Positions 1 to 5,613 of a stretch of 7,055 bases of DNA are shown one piece after another (position 1 is the stretch's first letter; each line of letters begins with the position of its first letter). The notes under the pieces were generated by a model. The model was not told the origin of the DNA. It saw only the letters and a program-made list of their open reading frames with translations, and ran no database searches. This DNA is from Actinomycetota bacterium (GTDB lineage Bacteria; Actinomycetota; Acidimicrobiia; Acidimicrobiales; Ilumatobacteraceae), in contig VGBY01000052.1 in assembly GCA_016870295.1 (NCBI GenBank), positions 1-7,055 of the forward strand, written 5' to 3'. A program made the translations under genes and the position numbers.

Positions 1-132
1 ACCGGCCGGGCCACCGCCGATGACGAGCACGTCGGTCTCGCGCGTGGGCAGCGAGGCGACATCAGTCGTCATGGGCCGCACCGACACATCGGCAATCGCG
101 CCCGGCGCACCGGCAGGCGACTCGTTGCTCAT
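1..132 (-). CDS. FAD/NAD(P)-dependent oxidoreductase, N-terminal fragment (possibly geranylgeranyl-reductase family)
   Basis: Partial: 44 codons from an ATG at 132-130, running off the left edge in frame. After a 30-residue polar/Ala-Pro tail the protein reads TDVLVIGGGPAG at residues 33-44. This is a beta strand plus the GxGxxG-type dinucleotide-binding loop that opens FAD oxidoreductases. The start is supported by an AAAGG Shine-Dalgarno-like stretch just upstream (on the minus strand); the internal Met21 has none. It lies 69 nt downstream of the cytochrome c gene on the same strand, so co-transcription is plausible. Known context: geranylgeranyl-reductase-like flavoproteins (menaquinone side-chain reduction, MenJ class) sit near nuoA in other actinobacteria, which makes that family my first guess. 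Thioredoxin-reductase-like or FixC-like proteins begin the same way, and the visible fragment cannot separate them. Confidence 0.75.
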   Translation of the reverse strand, partial: MSNESPAGAPGAIADVSVRPMTTDVASLPTRETDVLVIGGGPAG

Positions 133-155
133 CGCCTTTCAGCGTAAAGAGATGC

Positions 156-167
156 CGTTCGCGAACG
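156..167. repeat. 12-bp perfect palindrome between the cytochrome c and flavoprotein genes
   Basis: CGTTCGCGAACG is self-complementary. It lies in the 69-bp gap, 24 bp before the flavoprotein start codon. GCGAACG recurs at 184-190. This could be an operator or a small RNA hairpin. It does not match the actinobacterial LexA box, which has the half-sites in the opposite order. Confidence 0.35.
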
Positions 168-201
168 ACGACTTAGCACTGTGGCGAACGTCCTGTGCCG
201 G

Positions 202-1023
202 CTACCTCTGGCTGGGGCGCGGATCGGTGCCGACGGCACGCGGGGGAGTCTCGAGCATCTTGAATGTTTCGGCGAGCGTGTCGTAGGTGACCGTGCCTGC
301 TTCGAGTGCGGCAAAAATCTCCGAATCCTCCGAGCACCAGGTCGCATACTCAGCGGCCCATTGCTCGCTCTTCGGGTCGGCGCCGCCAATGGCGTAGCGC
401 TCGTGACACACCACACCAAGAATTTCGTAGTCAGTGAGACCGCCACCCCACTTTTCTCCCTGCGACGGCATCGCGTTGCCGTTGTACGACAACGGCGCGT
501 GTGCGCCACCCTCACGGTCGGGGTCGCCGTACACCACAAGGCCCGCCGACACGAACGGCTGACTGCCGGTGTACACGTAATTCAACATGTCTTCGATATG
601 CGGGAACGTCTTCAACACTTCGCCCTCGTGCAACACGCGACCAGCACCACCCTGACCGGCAGCACCGTGACAACTCGCGCACGCATTGTAGGCCGCTGCA
701 CCGATGGCCATCGGGCCCGACGCTTCGCGTTCTTGCGGACGAACCGCGAGCAGGTACAAAAACGCCCACACGGGCAAGAGGCTGAGCGTCGCCATCGCCC
801 AGAATGGAATCTTCTTGCGCGTTTTGGCGGCCACGACATACGCAGGGTCGGGCTTTGGTGGAGGCGGTGGCAACGCTTCCGCAGCGATGGCCGGTGCCGC
901 AGACGATGTGACGGTCTTCGCCACCTCCTTTGATGCGCTTGGTTCAGCCGACGGCGTGCCACCCGCGAGCACCGCGCGGCGATCCTTTGAACGTTTGAGG
1001 AGATAGTCGGGTACTTCGGTCAC
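202..1023 (-). CDS. Membrane-anchored monoheme cytochrome c
   Basis: The product is 273 residues with a GTG start; GGGGG at 1031-1035 sits 7 nt upstream as a Shine-Dalgarno candidate. The cytoplasmic tail (1-72) starts TEVPDYLLKRSKDRR, then is Ala/Pro-rich with five prolines at 53-57 and a basic KTRKK stop. One membrane helix follows (about 74-94), giving N-in topology and an exported C-terminal domain. That domain has one haem c site, CASCH at 115-119, and a likely axial methionine M185 (NAMP). Two further cysteines, C206 and C230, could form a disulfide. This is a class I cytochrome c fold by motif. Likely role (inference): electron carrier or docking cytochrome between the bc complex encoded divergently and a terminal oxidase not in the window. 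The N-terminal motif is shared with the subunit IV-type protein at 2961, which supports a physical link to that complex. Confidence 0.9.
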   Translation of the reverse strand: MTEVPDYLLKRSKDRRAVLAGGTPSAEPSASKEVAKTVTSSAAPAIAAEALPPPPPKPDPAYVVAAKTRKKIPFWAMATLSLLPVWAFLYLLAVRPQEREASGPMAIGAAAYNACASCHGAAGQGGAGRVLHEGEVLKTFPHIEDMLNYVYTGSQPFVSAGLVVYGDPDREGGAHAPLSYNGNAMPSQGEKWGGGLTDYEILGVVCHERYAIGGADPKSEQWAAEYATWCSEDSEIFAALEAGTVTYDTLAETFKMLETPPRAVGTDPRPSQR

Positions 1024-1046
1024 TGAAATGCCCCCGACAACTGCAC

Positions 1047-1062
1047 TGTGCGCGATTTCACC
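1047..1062. promoter_or_regulatory. Candidate CRP/GlxR-family operator
   Basis: TGTGC-GCGATT-TCACC matches 8 of the 10 informative positions of the TGTGA-N6-TCACA consensus used by CRP-family regulators. CRP and GlxR are known to act on cytochrome bc operons in mycobacteria and corynebacteria, so the location is sensible. It lies 24 bp upstream of the leftward cytochrome c start. A match this good would appear in a region of this size by chance roughly one time in ten under uniform base composition, so it is only a candidate. Confidence 0.25.
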
Positions 1063-1151
1063 GACGACAGACTAATCGCCGTATGCATCACGGTGATATT
1101 TGCACGAACGCACGACGAGATAACAGCCGTCACACGAAATGTGGCAAGTTG

Positions 1152-1224
1152 GGCGAGCCATAGAAAGGTGCCGAGACTAGGCTTCGAAGTGGCACTCGCA
1201 CCCGTGGCGAGCCACCGTGAAAGG
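1152..1224 (+). repeat. Direct repeat GGCGAGCCA...GAAAGG, two copies in the operon leader
   Basis: Copy 1 has GGCGAGCCA at 1152-1160 and GAAAGG at 1163-1168. Copy 2 has GGCGAGCCA at 1206-1214 and GAAAGG at 1219-1224. The two copies lie 54 bp apart. The second copy can fold as GTGG-CGAG-CCAC (1204-1215) directly before the GAAAGG that is the best Shine-Dalgarno candidate for the 1237 gene. GGTGCC (1167-1172) is also complementary to GGCACC (1223-1228). This could be a leader structure or a duplicated leader segment; function is unknown. Confidence 0.35.
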
Positions 1225-1236
1225 CACCAATCGCGC

Positions 1237-1713
1237 ATGATTGCAGTCGACATCCTCCGATGGCCCGGCATGAATCAGGCGTTCATCTTTTCCTTCCTGG
1301 CGACCAACTTTTTGGCGTATCTCGTGGTCGTCGTCGGCAAGCGCCGCCCCGTTGACCGCCAGGCGACATGGGGCGAAGCGATGTTCGGCAGCGCGTATGC
1401 CTTCTTTGTCATCTTCCTTGCCTTCGGGGTCGTGCCGCACCAGTGGATCGACCACGCAGACAAAGAATTGGGCTGGCGCAAGGACAAGATCATCTTTGGA
1501 CCCTTCAACTTGTTGAAGCCGCAGGAATTCGGTGGACCGTTTCCGTTCACGCTCAGCTACGAGGCGCTGCGTGACATCGTGGTGCTCGTGATTCACGGCA
1601 TCTACATCGGCGCCTTCATCTATCTCTTTGCTTGGTGGCAGAAGCGCGGAGAAGTGAAGCAGGTCGCCCTGCCGAGCAGCACCTACGGTCGACCACTGGT
1701 GAAGAAGGTGTAA
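1237..1713 (+). CDS. Three-helix membrane protein of unknown function, first gene of the bc/nuo operon
   Basis: I do not recognise the family. The product is 158 residues if ATG 1237 is used; GAAAGG lies 12 nt upstream, a slightly long spacing. The alternative ATG 1270 has no Shine-Dalgarno. Predicted helices are at about 15-34, 50-66 and 113-134. Basic residues after helix 1 (GKRRPVDR) and after helix 3 (QKRGEVK...VKKV) place the N-terminus outside and the C-terminus inside. The external loop (67-110) begins VPHQWIDHADKELGW and is rich in aromatics and prolines. H68, H73 and H120 are near membrane borders and could be haem or quinone ligands, but no known haem-binding motif is visible. The ferredoxin gene follows after 4 nt, so it may act as a membrane partner of the ferredoxin or as an accessory subunit of the bc complex (inference). 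Confidence 0.85.
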   Translation: MIAVDILRWPGMNQAFIFSFLATNFLAYLVVVVGKRRPVDRQATWGEAMFGSAYAFFVIFLAFGVVPHQWIDHADKELGWRKDKIIFGPFNLLKPQEFGGPFPFTLSYEALRDIVVLVIHGIYIGAFIYLFAWWQKRGEVKQVALPSSTYGRPLVKKV

Positions 1714-1717
1714 CGCG

Positions 1718-2131
1718 ATGACCCGCACCGACGCCAACCCACCGATGATGCCGTACACCGACGAGTACACGCTCGTCGAGGTCGACGCCGACTACCTCAG
1801 CAAGGCGGTGAAACCCAAGCAGTTCATCCACATCGACCAGAGCGAATGCATCATGTGCGAGGGTTGCGTCGACATCTGCCCGTGGAAGTGCATCCACATG
1901 GTGAGCCCCGAGGCAATCGTCGAGTCGCACGGAACCGAATTGCCCGGTGCCGACCCTTCGGACAACGTCGTGTTCGTGATCGACGACGACATCTGCACGC
2001 GTTGTGCGTTGTGCGTCGATCGCTGCCCGACCGGTGTCATCGTGCTCGGCAAGGTGGGCGTTGCCCCTGCCACCGGCGATCCGCATATGCGCACCAACAA
2101 CCACGGTTATTCCTACGGCATGAGGTTCTAA
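1718..2131 (+). CDS. 2[4Fe-4S] ferredoxin-like protein
   Basis: The product is 137 residues with two complete cluster motifs of the form CxxCxxCxxxCP: C44, C47, C50, C54, and C93, C96, C99, C103. Each is followed by proline as in bacterial dicluster ferredoxins. An additional cysteine, C58, lies just after the first set. The motifs are separated by a longer linker (about 59-90) than in minimal clostridial ferredoxins, and there are N-terminal (1-35) and C-terminal (112-137, ending YSYGMRF) extensions. There is no signal peptide or membrane segment, so it should be cytoplasmic. The AAGGTG at the end of the previous gene is the Shine-Dalgarno. Role: a low-potential one-electron carrier. Its placement between an unknown membrane protein and cytochrome b suggests it serves the quinone-reactive membrane complex rather than general metabolism, which is inference. 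It could also be an iron-sulphur subunit permanently bound to that complex. Confidence 0.9.
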   Translation: MTRTDANPPMMPYTDEYTLVEVDADYLSKAVKPKQFIHIDQSECIMCEGCVDICPWKCIHMVSPEAIVESHGTELPGADPSDNVVFVIDDDICTRCALCVDRCPTGVIVLGKVGVAPATGDPHMRTNNHGYSYGMRF

Positions 2132-2136
2132 GGAGG
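2130..2136 (+). promoter_or_regulatory. Strong Shine-Dalgarno of cytochrome b, overlapping the ferredoxin stop codon
   Basis: AAGGAGG lies 4 nt before ATG 2141, and its first two bases are the last two of the ferredoxin TAA. It is the best ribosome-binding site in the window, where other genes have weak ones. It fixes the cytochrome b start and suggests that high translation of this subunit is favoured. Confidence 0.8.
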
Positions 2137-2140
2137 AACA

Positions 2141-2926
2141 ATGTCGAGCATCGTCGAAGAAACTCCCCGCCCCACGCTGAAAGAGCGCGTCGCCAAAATC
2201 GGCGAGCAGGTGCAGGGCGGCCAGGTGTGGAGTTCGATCTTCCGTCCCGGTTCGATCTTCCGCAAGGGCTACACCGACTCGCCGCGCAACCGCTCCTATG
2301 TGGTCATGAACTCCGTGTTGTATCACCTGCACCCGGTGAAGGTGAAGCGCCACGCCGTGAAGGTGAGTTACACACTGTGCTTGGGCGGGCTGTCGTTCTT
2401 CCTCTTCATCCTGCTCACCATTACCGGCATCTTTCTGATGTTCTTCTATCGCCCCACTGATGCCAACGCGTGGGATGACATCCAGTCACTGCACACGTCG
2501 GTGACCTTCGGCCTCATGGTGCGCAACATGCACCGCTGGGGTGCGCACTTGATGGTGTTGGCAGTGTTCCTGCACATGGCGCGCGTGTTTTATCACGGGG
2601 CGTACAAGGCGCCGCGCGAATTCAACTGGGTGGTCGGTGTCATCTTGCTGACGCTCACATTGCTGCTGTCGTTCACCGGCTATTTGTTGCCGTGGGACCA
2701 GTTGGCACTGTGGGCCGTCACCGTCGGCACGAACATGATGGGCTACTCACCACTCATTGGTTCGCAGGTCCGATTCGTTCTGCTCGGCGGCACGGAGATC
2801 GGCGCTGAAACTCTGCTGCGCTGGTATGTGTTGCACGTGTTGTTGTTCCCGTTCGTCACGGTGATCTTCCTCGCCATCCACTTCTGGCGCGTCCGCAAGG
2901 ATGGCGGAATCTCGGGGCCGCTGTGA
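2141..2926 (+). CDS. qcrB: Cytochrome b, b6-type N-terminal half of a split cytochrome b (quinol:cytochrome c reductase)
   Basis: The product is 261 residues with four transmembrane helices, matching cytochrome b6 rather than the roughly 400-550-residue fused cytochrome b of most bc1 complexes. The haem b ligands are H131 and H145 in helix B (RNMHRWGAH...FLHMARVFYHG) and H232 and H247 in helix D. The first pair is 14 residues apart and the second 15, the b6-type spacing. PWDQLALWAV (184-193) is the usual conserved segment after helix C. The C-terminus, RKDGGISGPL, is almost the cytochrome b6 C-terminus. C80 in CLGG aligns with the b6 cysteine that binds haem c_n covalently. A 70-residue N-terminal extension is longer than that of plant or cyanobacterial b6. 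Its function is oxidation of menaquinol at Qo and reduction at Qi. The subunit IV half follows after 34 nt. Confidence 0.97.
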   Translation: MSSIVEETPRPTLKERVAKIGEQVQGGQVWSSIFRPGSIFRKGYTDSPRNRSYVVMNSVLYHLHPVKVKRHAVKVSYTLCLGGLSFFLFILLTITGIFLMFFYRPTDANAWDDIQSLHTSVTFGLMVRNMHRWGAHLMVLAVFLHMARVFYHGAYKAPREFNWVVGVILLTLTLLLSFTGYLLPWDQLALWAVTVGTNMMGYSPLIGSQVRFVLLGGTEIGAETLLRWYVLHVLLFPFVTVIFLAIHFWRVRKDGGISGPL

Positions 2927-2960
2927 GCAGCATGTCGAAGAGCAAAGCGCAGGTGCAACG

Positions 2961-3689
2961 ATGACCGAAATCCCCGAACACCTCCTGAAGCGCGCCAAGG
3001 CTGCGCGCGAGAAGACGGAATCCACCGGCGGTGACACCGCGGCAAGTGGCGAGGGTACGTCACGAATTCCGGCCGAGTTGCTCGAGCGCAGCAAAGCCGC
3101 GCGCGCCGGCGGCGTGGCGGTCAAGGATGCACCAGCCGCACCGGTCGTGGCTGCACCAGTCGCTGGCGGAGTGCCGGTTGGTGCTGGCCCCGGTGGGCAT
3201 ACGCAGCGCCTACTCACCGTCGTGAAGTCGGGTTCGATTCAAGACGTGAAGGCAATACCGGTCGACAAGGTGCACGTGTGGCCACACCTGCTCTCGATTG
3301 AATTCGTGGCGGCGCTCGCTTGCACCGCGTTCACGTTCATGTTCTCGTGGTTCGTCAACGCACCGCTCTTGCAAGCGGCCAATTTCAATGCAACCCCGAA
3401 CCCTTCGAAGGCCCCGTGGTACTTCATGGGCCTGCAGGAGTTGCTCACCATGTTCCATCCGATGATCGCGGGTGTCACGATTCCGGGGATGGGTCTCATC
3501 CTTCTCATCTTTGCGCCGTACCTCGACCGCAACGCCTCGAACAAGCCCGAAGATCGCAAGTTCATCACCAGCCTGATGACGATCCACATGATGTTCTGGG
3601 CGGTGCTCGTCATCATCAGCTCGTTCTTCCGTGGACCGGGCTACAACTTCACCTTTCCGTGGCGCGATGGAATCTTCTTCGAGCTCTAG
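2961..3689 (+). CDS. Subunit IV-type cytochrome b C-terminal half with long repeat-bearing N-terminal tail
   Basis: The product is 242 residues. ATG 2961 was chosen because AGGTG precedes it and the frame upstream overlaps cytochrome b with no start signal. Residues 1-105 form a cytoplasmic tail with two copies of a short motif, EIPEHLLKRAKAAR (3-16) and RIPAELLERSKAAR (35-48), followed by an Ala/Pro/Val/Gly linker. Residues 106-242 resemble PetD: helices at about 112-132, 169-186 and 207-223, then GPGYNFTFPW, typical of the cytochrome b C-terminal end. The Qo-loop position of PEWY reads APWYFMGLQE (151-160), so the usual glutamate is absent. It pairs with the b6-type subunit to complete the quinol-oxidising site. 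There is no covalent haem motif, so unlike Bacillus QcrC it is not fused to a cytochrome c. Confidence 0.94.
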   Translation: MTEIPEHLLKRAKAAREKTESTGGDTAASGEGTSRIPAELLERSKAARAGGVAVKDAPAAPVVAAPVAGGVPVGAGPGGHTQRLLTVVKSGSIQDVKAIPVDKVHVWPHLLSIEFVAALACTAFTFMFSWFVNAPLLQAANFNATPNPSKAPWYFMGLQELLTMFHPMIAGVTIPGMGLILLIFAPYLDRNASNKPEDRKFITSLMTIHMMFWAVLVIISSFFRGPGYNFTFPWRDGIFFEL

Positions 3690-3692
3690 ATC

Positions 3693-4538
3693 ATGAACGC
3701 CACCCTCACCATCGCCATCGCTGTCCTTGCGGTGCTTGCCGCCGTGGTCGTGCTTACCGCGGCGCGCCGTCGCGAGTCAACGGGCGTGTTGTCGCGTGAA
3801 ACTCGCGCCCGCGAGAAGGCCGCGCGCGAGGAGGCCGAGTCACGCAGTCCGAGCGGCAAGGCGTACGAGTCGGAAGCCGTCGCCGCCCGCAGCACCGCAC
3901 TCGCCGTGCCGACCAGCGTCGCGGTTGCGCCGTTCTCACCACCCGACCCCGAAGTGATCGGTGTGTCGCGTCGACAGTTTTTCAATCGGGCGACGGTCAC
4001 CCTGATGAGCGCCGGGCTCGGCGGCTTCGGCGCGGCGGTCCTGGGTTTTCTCTGGAAGGGCGCCGAGGGTGGTTTCGGTTCGAAGATCAACGCCGGAAAA
4101 CTCGACGACATCGTTGCCGGCATCCGCTCGAACAAGGGCTTCCTCTATCTACCCGAAGCTCGTGCTTGGTTGACGGAGTTCCCGAAGGAGTCGTTGGCGA
4201 AAGCCGAATCGGTCTACTCGTCACAAGCACCGGTGTTCGCCGGAATGTCGTCGGGAATCGTTGCGCTGTATCAAAAGTGTCCGCATCTTGGTTGCCGAGT
4301 GCCGACGTGCACCACCTCGCAGTGGTTCGAATGCCCGTGCCACGGCTCGCAGTTCAATCGCGTCGGTGAGAAAAAGGGCGGCCCAGCCCCGCGCGGTATG
4401 GATCGCTTCGCCGTCTCCATCAACAACGGCAATGTCGTGATCGACACGGCCGCGGTGTTCGGTGGCCCGGCGATCGGTACCAACACCACGGGGCAAGAAG
4501 CCGAAGGTCCGCACTGCGTCGGTGCAGGCGGCCACTAA
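3693..4538 (+). CDS. qcrA: Rieske [2Fe-2S] iron-sulphur protein, Tat-targeted, two membrane helices
   Basis: The product is 281 residues. Cluster boxes are CPHLGC (196-201) and CPCHGS (214-219): ligands C196, H198, C214 and H217, with C201 and C216 as the disulfide pair. Helix 1 is at 4-22 and is followed by a strongly charged Arg/Glu-rich loop (25-60), so this loop should be cytoplasmic and the N-terminus outside. SRRQFF (92-97) is a full twin-arginine motif directly before helix 2 (about 103-121). The folded Rieske domain is therefore delivered outside by Tat after insertion of helix 1. Actinobacterial Rieske proteins are known for Tat-inserted last helices, but well-studied ones have three helices; only two are visible here. 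C206 and a C-terminal GPHCVGAGGH segment are unusual extras. It takes electrons from quinol at Qo and gives them to the cytochrome encoded next. The start lies 3 nt after the preceding stop. Confidence 0.96.
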   Translation: MNATLTIAIAVLAVLAAVVVLTAARRRESTGVLSRETRAREKAAREEAESRSPSGKAYESEAVAARSTALAVPTSVAVAPFSPPDPEVIGVSRRQFFNRATVTLMSAGLGGFGAAVLGFLWKGAEGGFGSKINAGKLDDIVAGIRSNKGFLYLPEARAWLTEFPKESLAKAESVYSSQAPVFAGMSSGIVALYQKCPHLGCRVPTCTTSQWFECPCHGSQFNRVGEKKGGPAPRGMDRFAVSINNGNVVIDTAAVFGGPAIGTNTTGQEAEGPHCVGAGGH

Positions 4539-4542
4539 CTCC

Positions 4543-5613
4543 ATGACGCCAGTATTCGCCGACATTACGACGACGCTGGCATGGATCACCCTCGTTGCGG
4601 CTCTTTTCGGTTGGGCCATCTATGCGTTCTTCAACATTCGATCCAGTCGCGCCGAAATCGGCTCGGAGATCGAGTTGGCGGCGAATCGCAAGCCGTACTA
4701 CGACGACGAAGTGCTTGAGGGCAAGAAGCTCGAGCGCACGCAACTGCTTGGTTTGGCGTTTCTTGCCGTCATCACCGTGACGTTGCCGTTGTACTGGATT
4801 CTTGAGCCAGGTCGGCAAGTTGGCGCGGAGAAAGACTTTGAACACAAGTTCGAGTACTGGGGCGGTCGGCTGTTTGCATCCACCGCTGAAGGTGGCTTCA
4901 ACTGCGCGGGTTGCCACGGCGGAATGAACGGCGGTGGCGGTGTCGCATCGTACGCAGTCACCGACCCGAAGACCGGCGAAGTAAAGGCCGTCAACTGGAA
5001 GGCACCGGCAATCAACAACGTGTACCTGCGTTACAGCGAAGAAGAAGTGCGCTTCATCCTGAATTACGGTCGGCCGTTCTCGCCGATGTCCGCGTGGGGT
5101 CTCGTCGGTGGTGGTCCGATGAACGATCAGCAGATTCAAACGGTGCTCGACTATGTGAAGAGCATCCAGATTCCGCGTGAGAACTGCGCATCGCCCGACG
5201 CCAAAGCCACGATGTGCGATGGCGGCACGTTGCCGAAGAAAATTCAGGACGAGATACAGGCCGAAGCAGAACGACTCGTCGCGACTGGCACTTACGGTTC
5301 GCTCGGTGAAGCATTGTTCAACCTCGATCTCGGCGGCGGCGCGTATGGGTGCGCACGATGCCACACCAAGGGTTGGTCGTACGGCGAACCACAGATCACT
5401 GGTGGAGGCGCTTTCGGTCCGAACCTGACGGGCGGTTCGGCGGTTCGGCAGTTCCCGAATCAAGCCGACATGATTGCCTTCATCAACGCCGGCAGTGAGT
5501 ACGGCAAGAAGTACGGCGAACAAGGGCAGGGCGGCGGTCGCATGCCCGGCTTCGGTGGGGTATTGACGCAGGAACAGATTCGGGCCGTCGTGGAATACGT
5601 ACGTGGTCTCTGA
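4543..5613 (+). CDS. Membrane-anchored diheme cytochrome c of the bc complex (QcrC-like role)
   Basis: The product is 356 residues from ATG 4543, four nt after the Rieske stop. An upstream in-frame GTG would overlap the Rieske gene and is not preferred. Two helices at about 10-31 and 67-86 flank a charged loop (32-66) that should be cytoplasmic, so both the N-terminus and the haem region are outside. Haem sites are CAGCH (121-125) and CARCH (270-274). Likely axial methionines are M182 (SPMSAWG) and M334 (GRMPGFGG), one per domain, so this looks like two class I cytochrome c domains in tandem. C215 and C225 in the linker could pair. Actinobacterial QcrC is also diheme, and by position this protein should accept electrons from the Rieske protein. 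It differs in that it has two helices before the haems and none after. I could not establish true orthology to QcrC. Confidence 0.94.
   Translation: MTPVFADITTTLAWITLVAALFGWAIYAFFNIRSSRAEIGSEIELAANRKPYYDDEVLEGKKLERTQLLGLAFLAVITVTLPLYWILEPGRQVGAEKDFEHKFEYWGGRLFASTAEGGFNCAGCHGGMNGGGGVASYAVTDPKTGEVKAVNWKAPAINNVYLRYSEEEVRFILNYGRPFSPMSAWGLVGGGPMNDQQIQTVLDYVKSIQIPRENCASPDAKATMCDGGTLPKKIQDEIQAEAERLVATGTYGSLGEALFNLDLGGGAYGCARCHTKGWSYGEPQITGGGAFGPNLTGGSAVRQFPNQADMIAFINAGSEYGKKYGEQGQGGGRMPGFGGVLTQEQIRAVVEYVRGL

Larger units (their letters stand above)
1024..1236. promoter_or_regulatory. Divergent intergenic region between cytochrome c and the bc/nuo operon
   Basis: These 213 bp separate two divergently transcribed units and should hold both promoters. 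I see no convincing -35/-10 pair in either direction. A weak candidate for the leftward gene is TAGTCT (minus strand, 1074-1069). For the rightward gene there is TTGCAC (1100-1105) followed after 15 bp by TAACAG, and TAGGCT at 1178-1183 without a good -35. The region also holds a CRP-like site, an 11-bp palindrome (ATCAC-G-GTGAT, 1087-1097), and a direct repeat with a small hairpin next to the 1237 start. An open frame runs through from 1048 in phase with the 1237 gene, but its translation shows no family resemblance or membrane pattern, so I treat it as non-coding. Confidence 0.55.

Noticed and set aside
156..167. LexA/SOS box
   Set aside because: The actinobacterial box is CGAAC-N4-GTTCG; here the half-sites are in the reverse order and adjacent.
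391..414. Second haem site in the monoheme cytochrome (CHERY near residue 206)
   Set aside because: There is no cysteine three positions earlier, so it is not CxxCH.
181..933. 250-codon + strand open frame opposite the monoheme cytochrome c
   Set aside because: The opposite strand encodes a coherent cytochrome c with anchor, CxxCH and axial Met; this frame is Arg/His-rich with no features.
1048..1236. 63-residue upstream extension of the 1237 gene
   Set aside because: The open frame continues but the residues show no coherent pattern, there is no Shine-Dalgarno at 1048, and it would remove the whole divergent promoter region.
1616..2353. 245-codon minus-strand open frame across the ferredoxin and cytochrome b start
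   Set aside because: It is antisense to ferredoxin with two complete cluster motifs. The high His/Val/Asp content is the mirror of the real codons.
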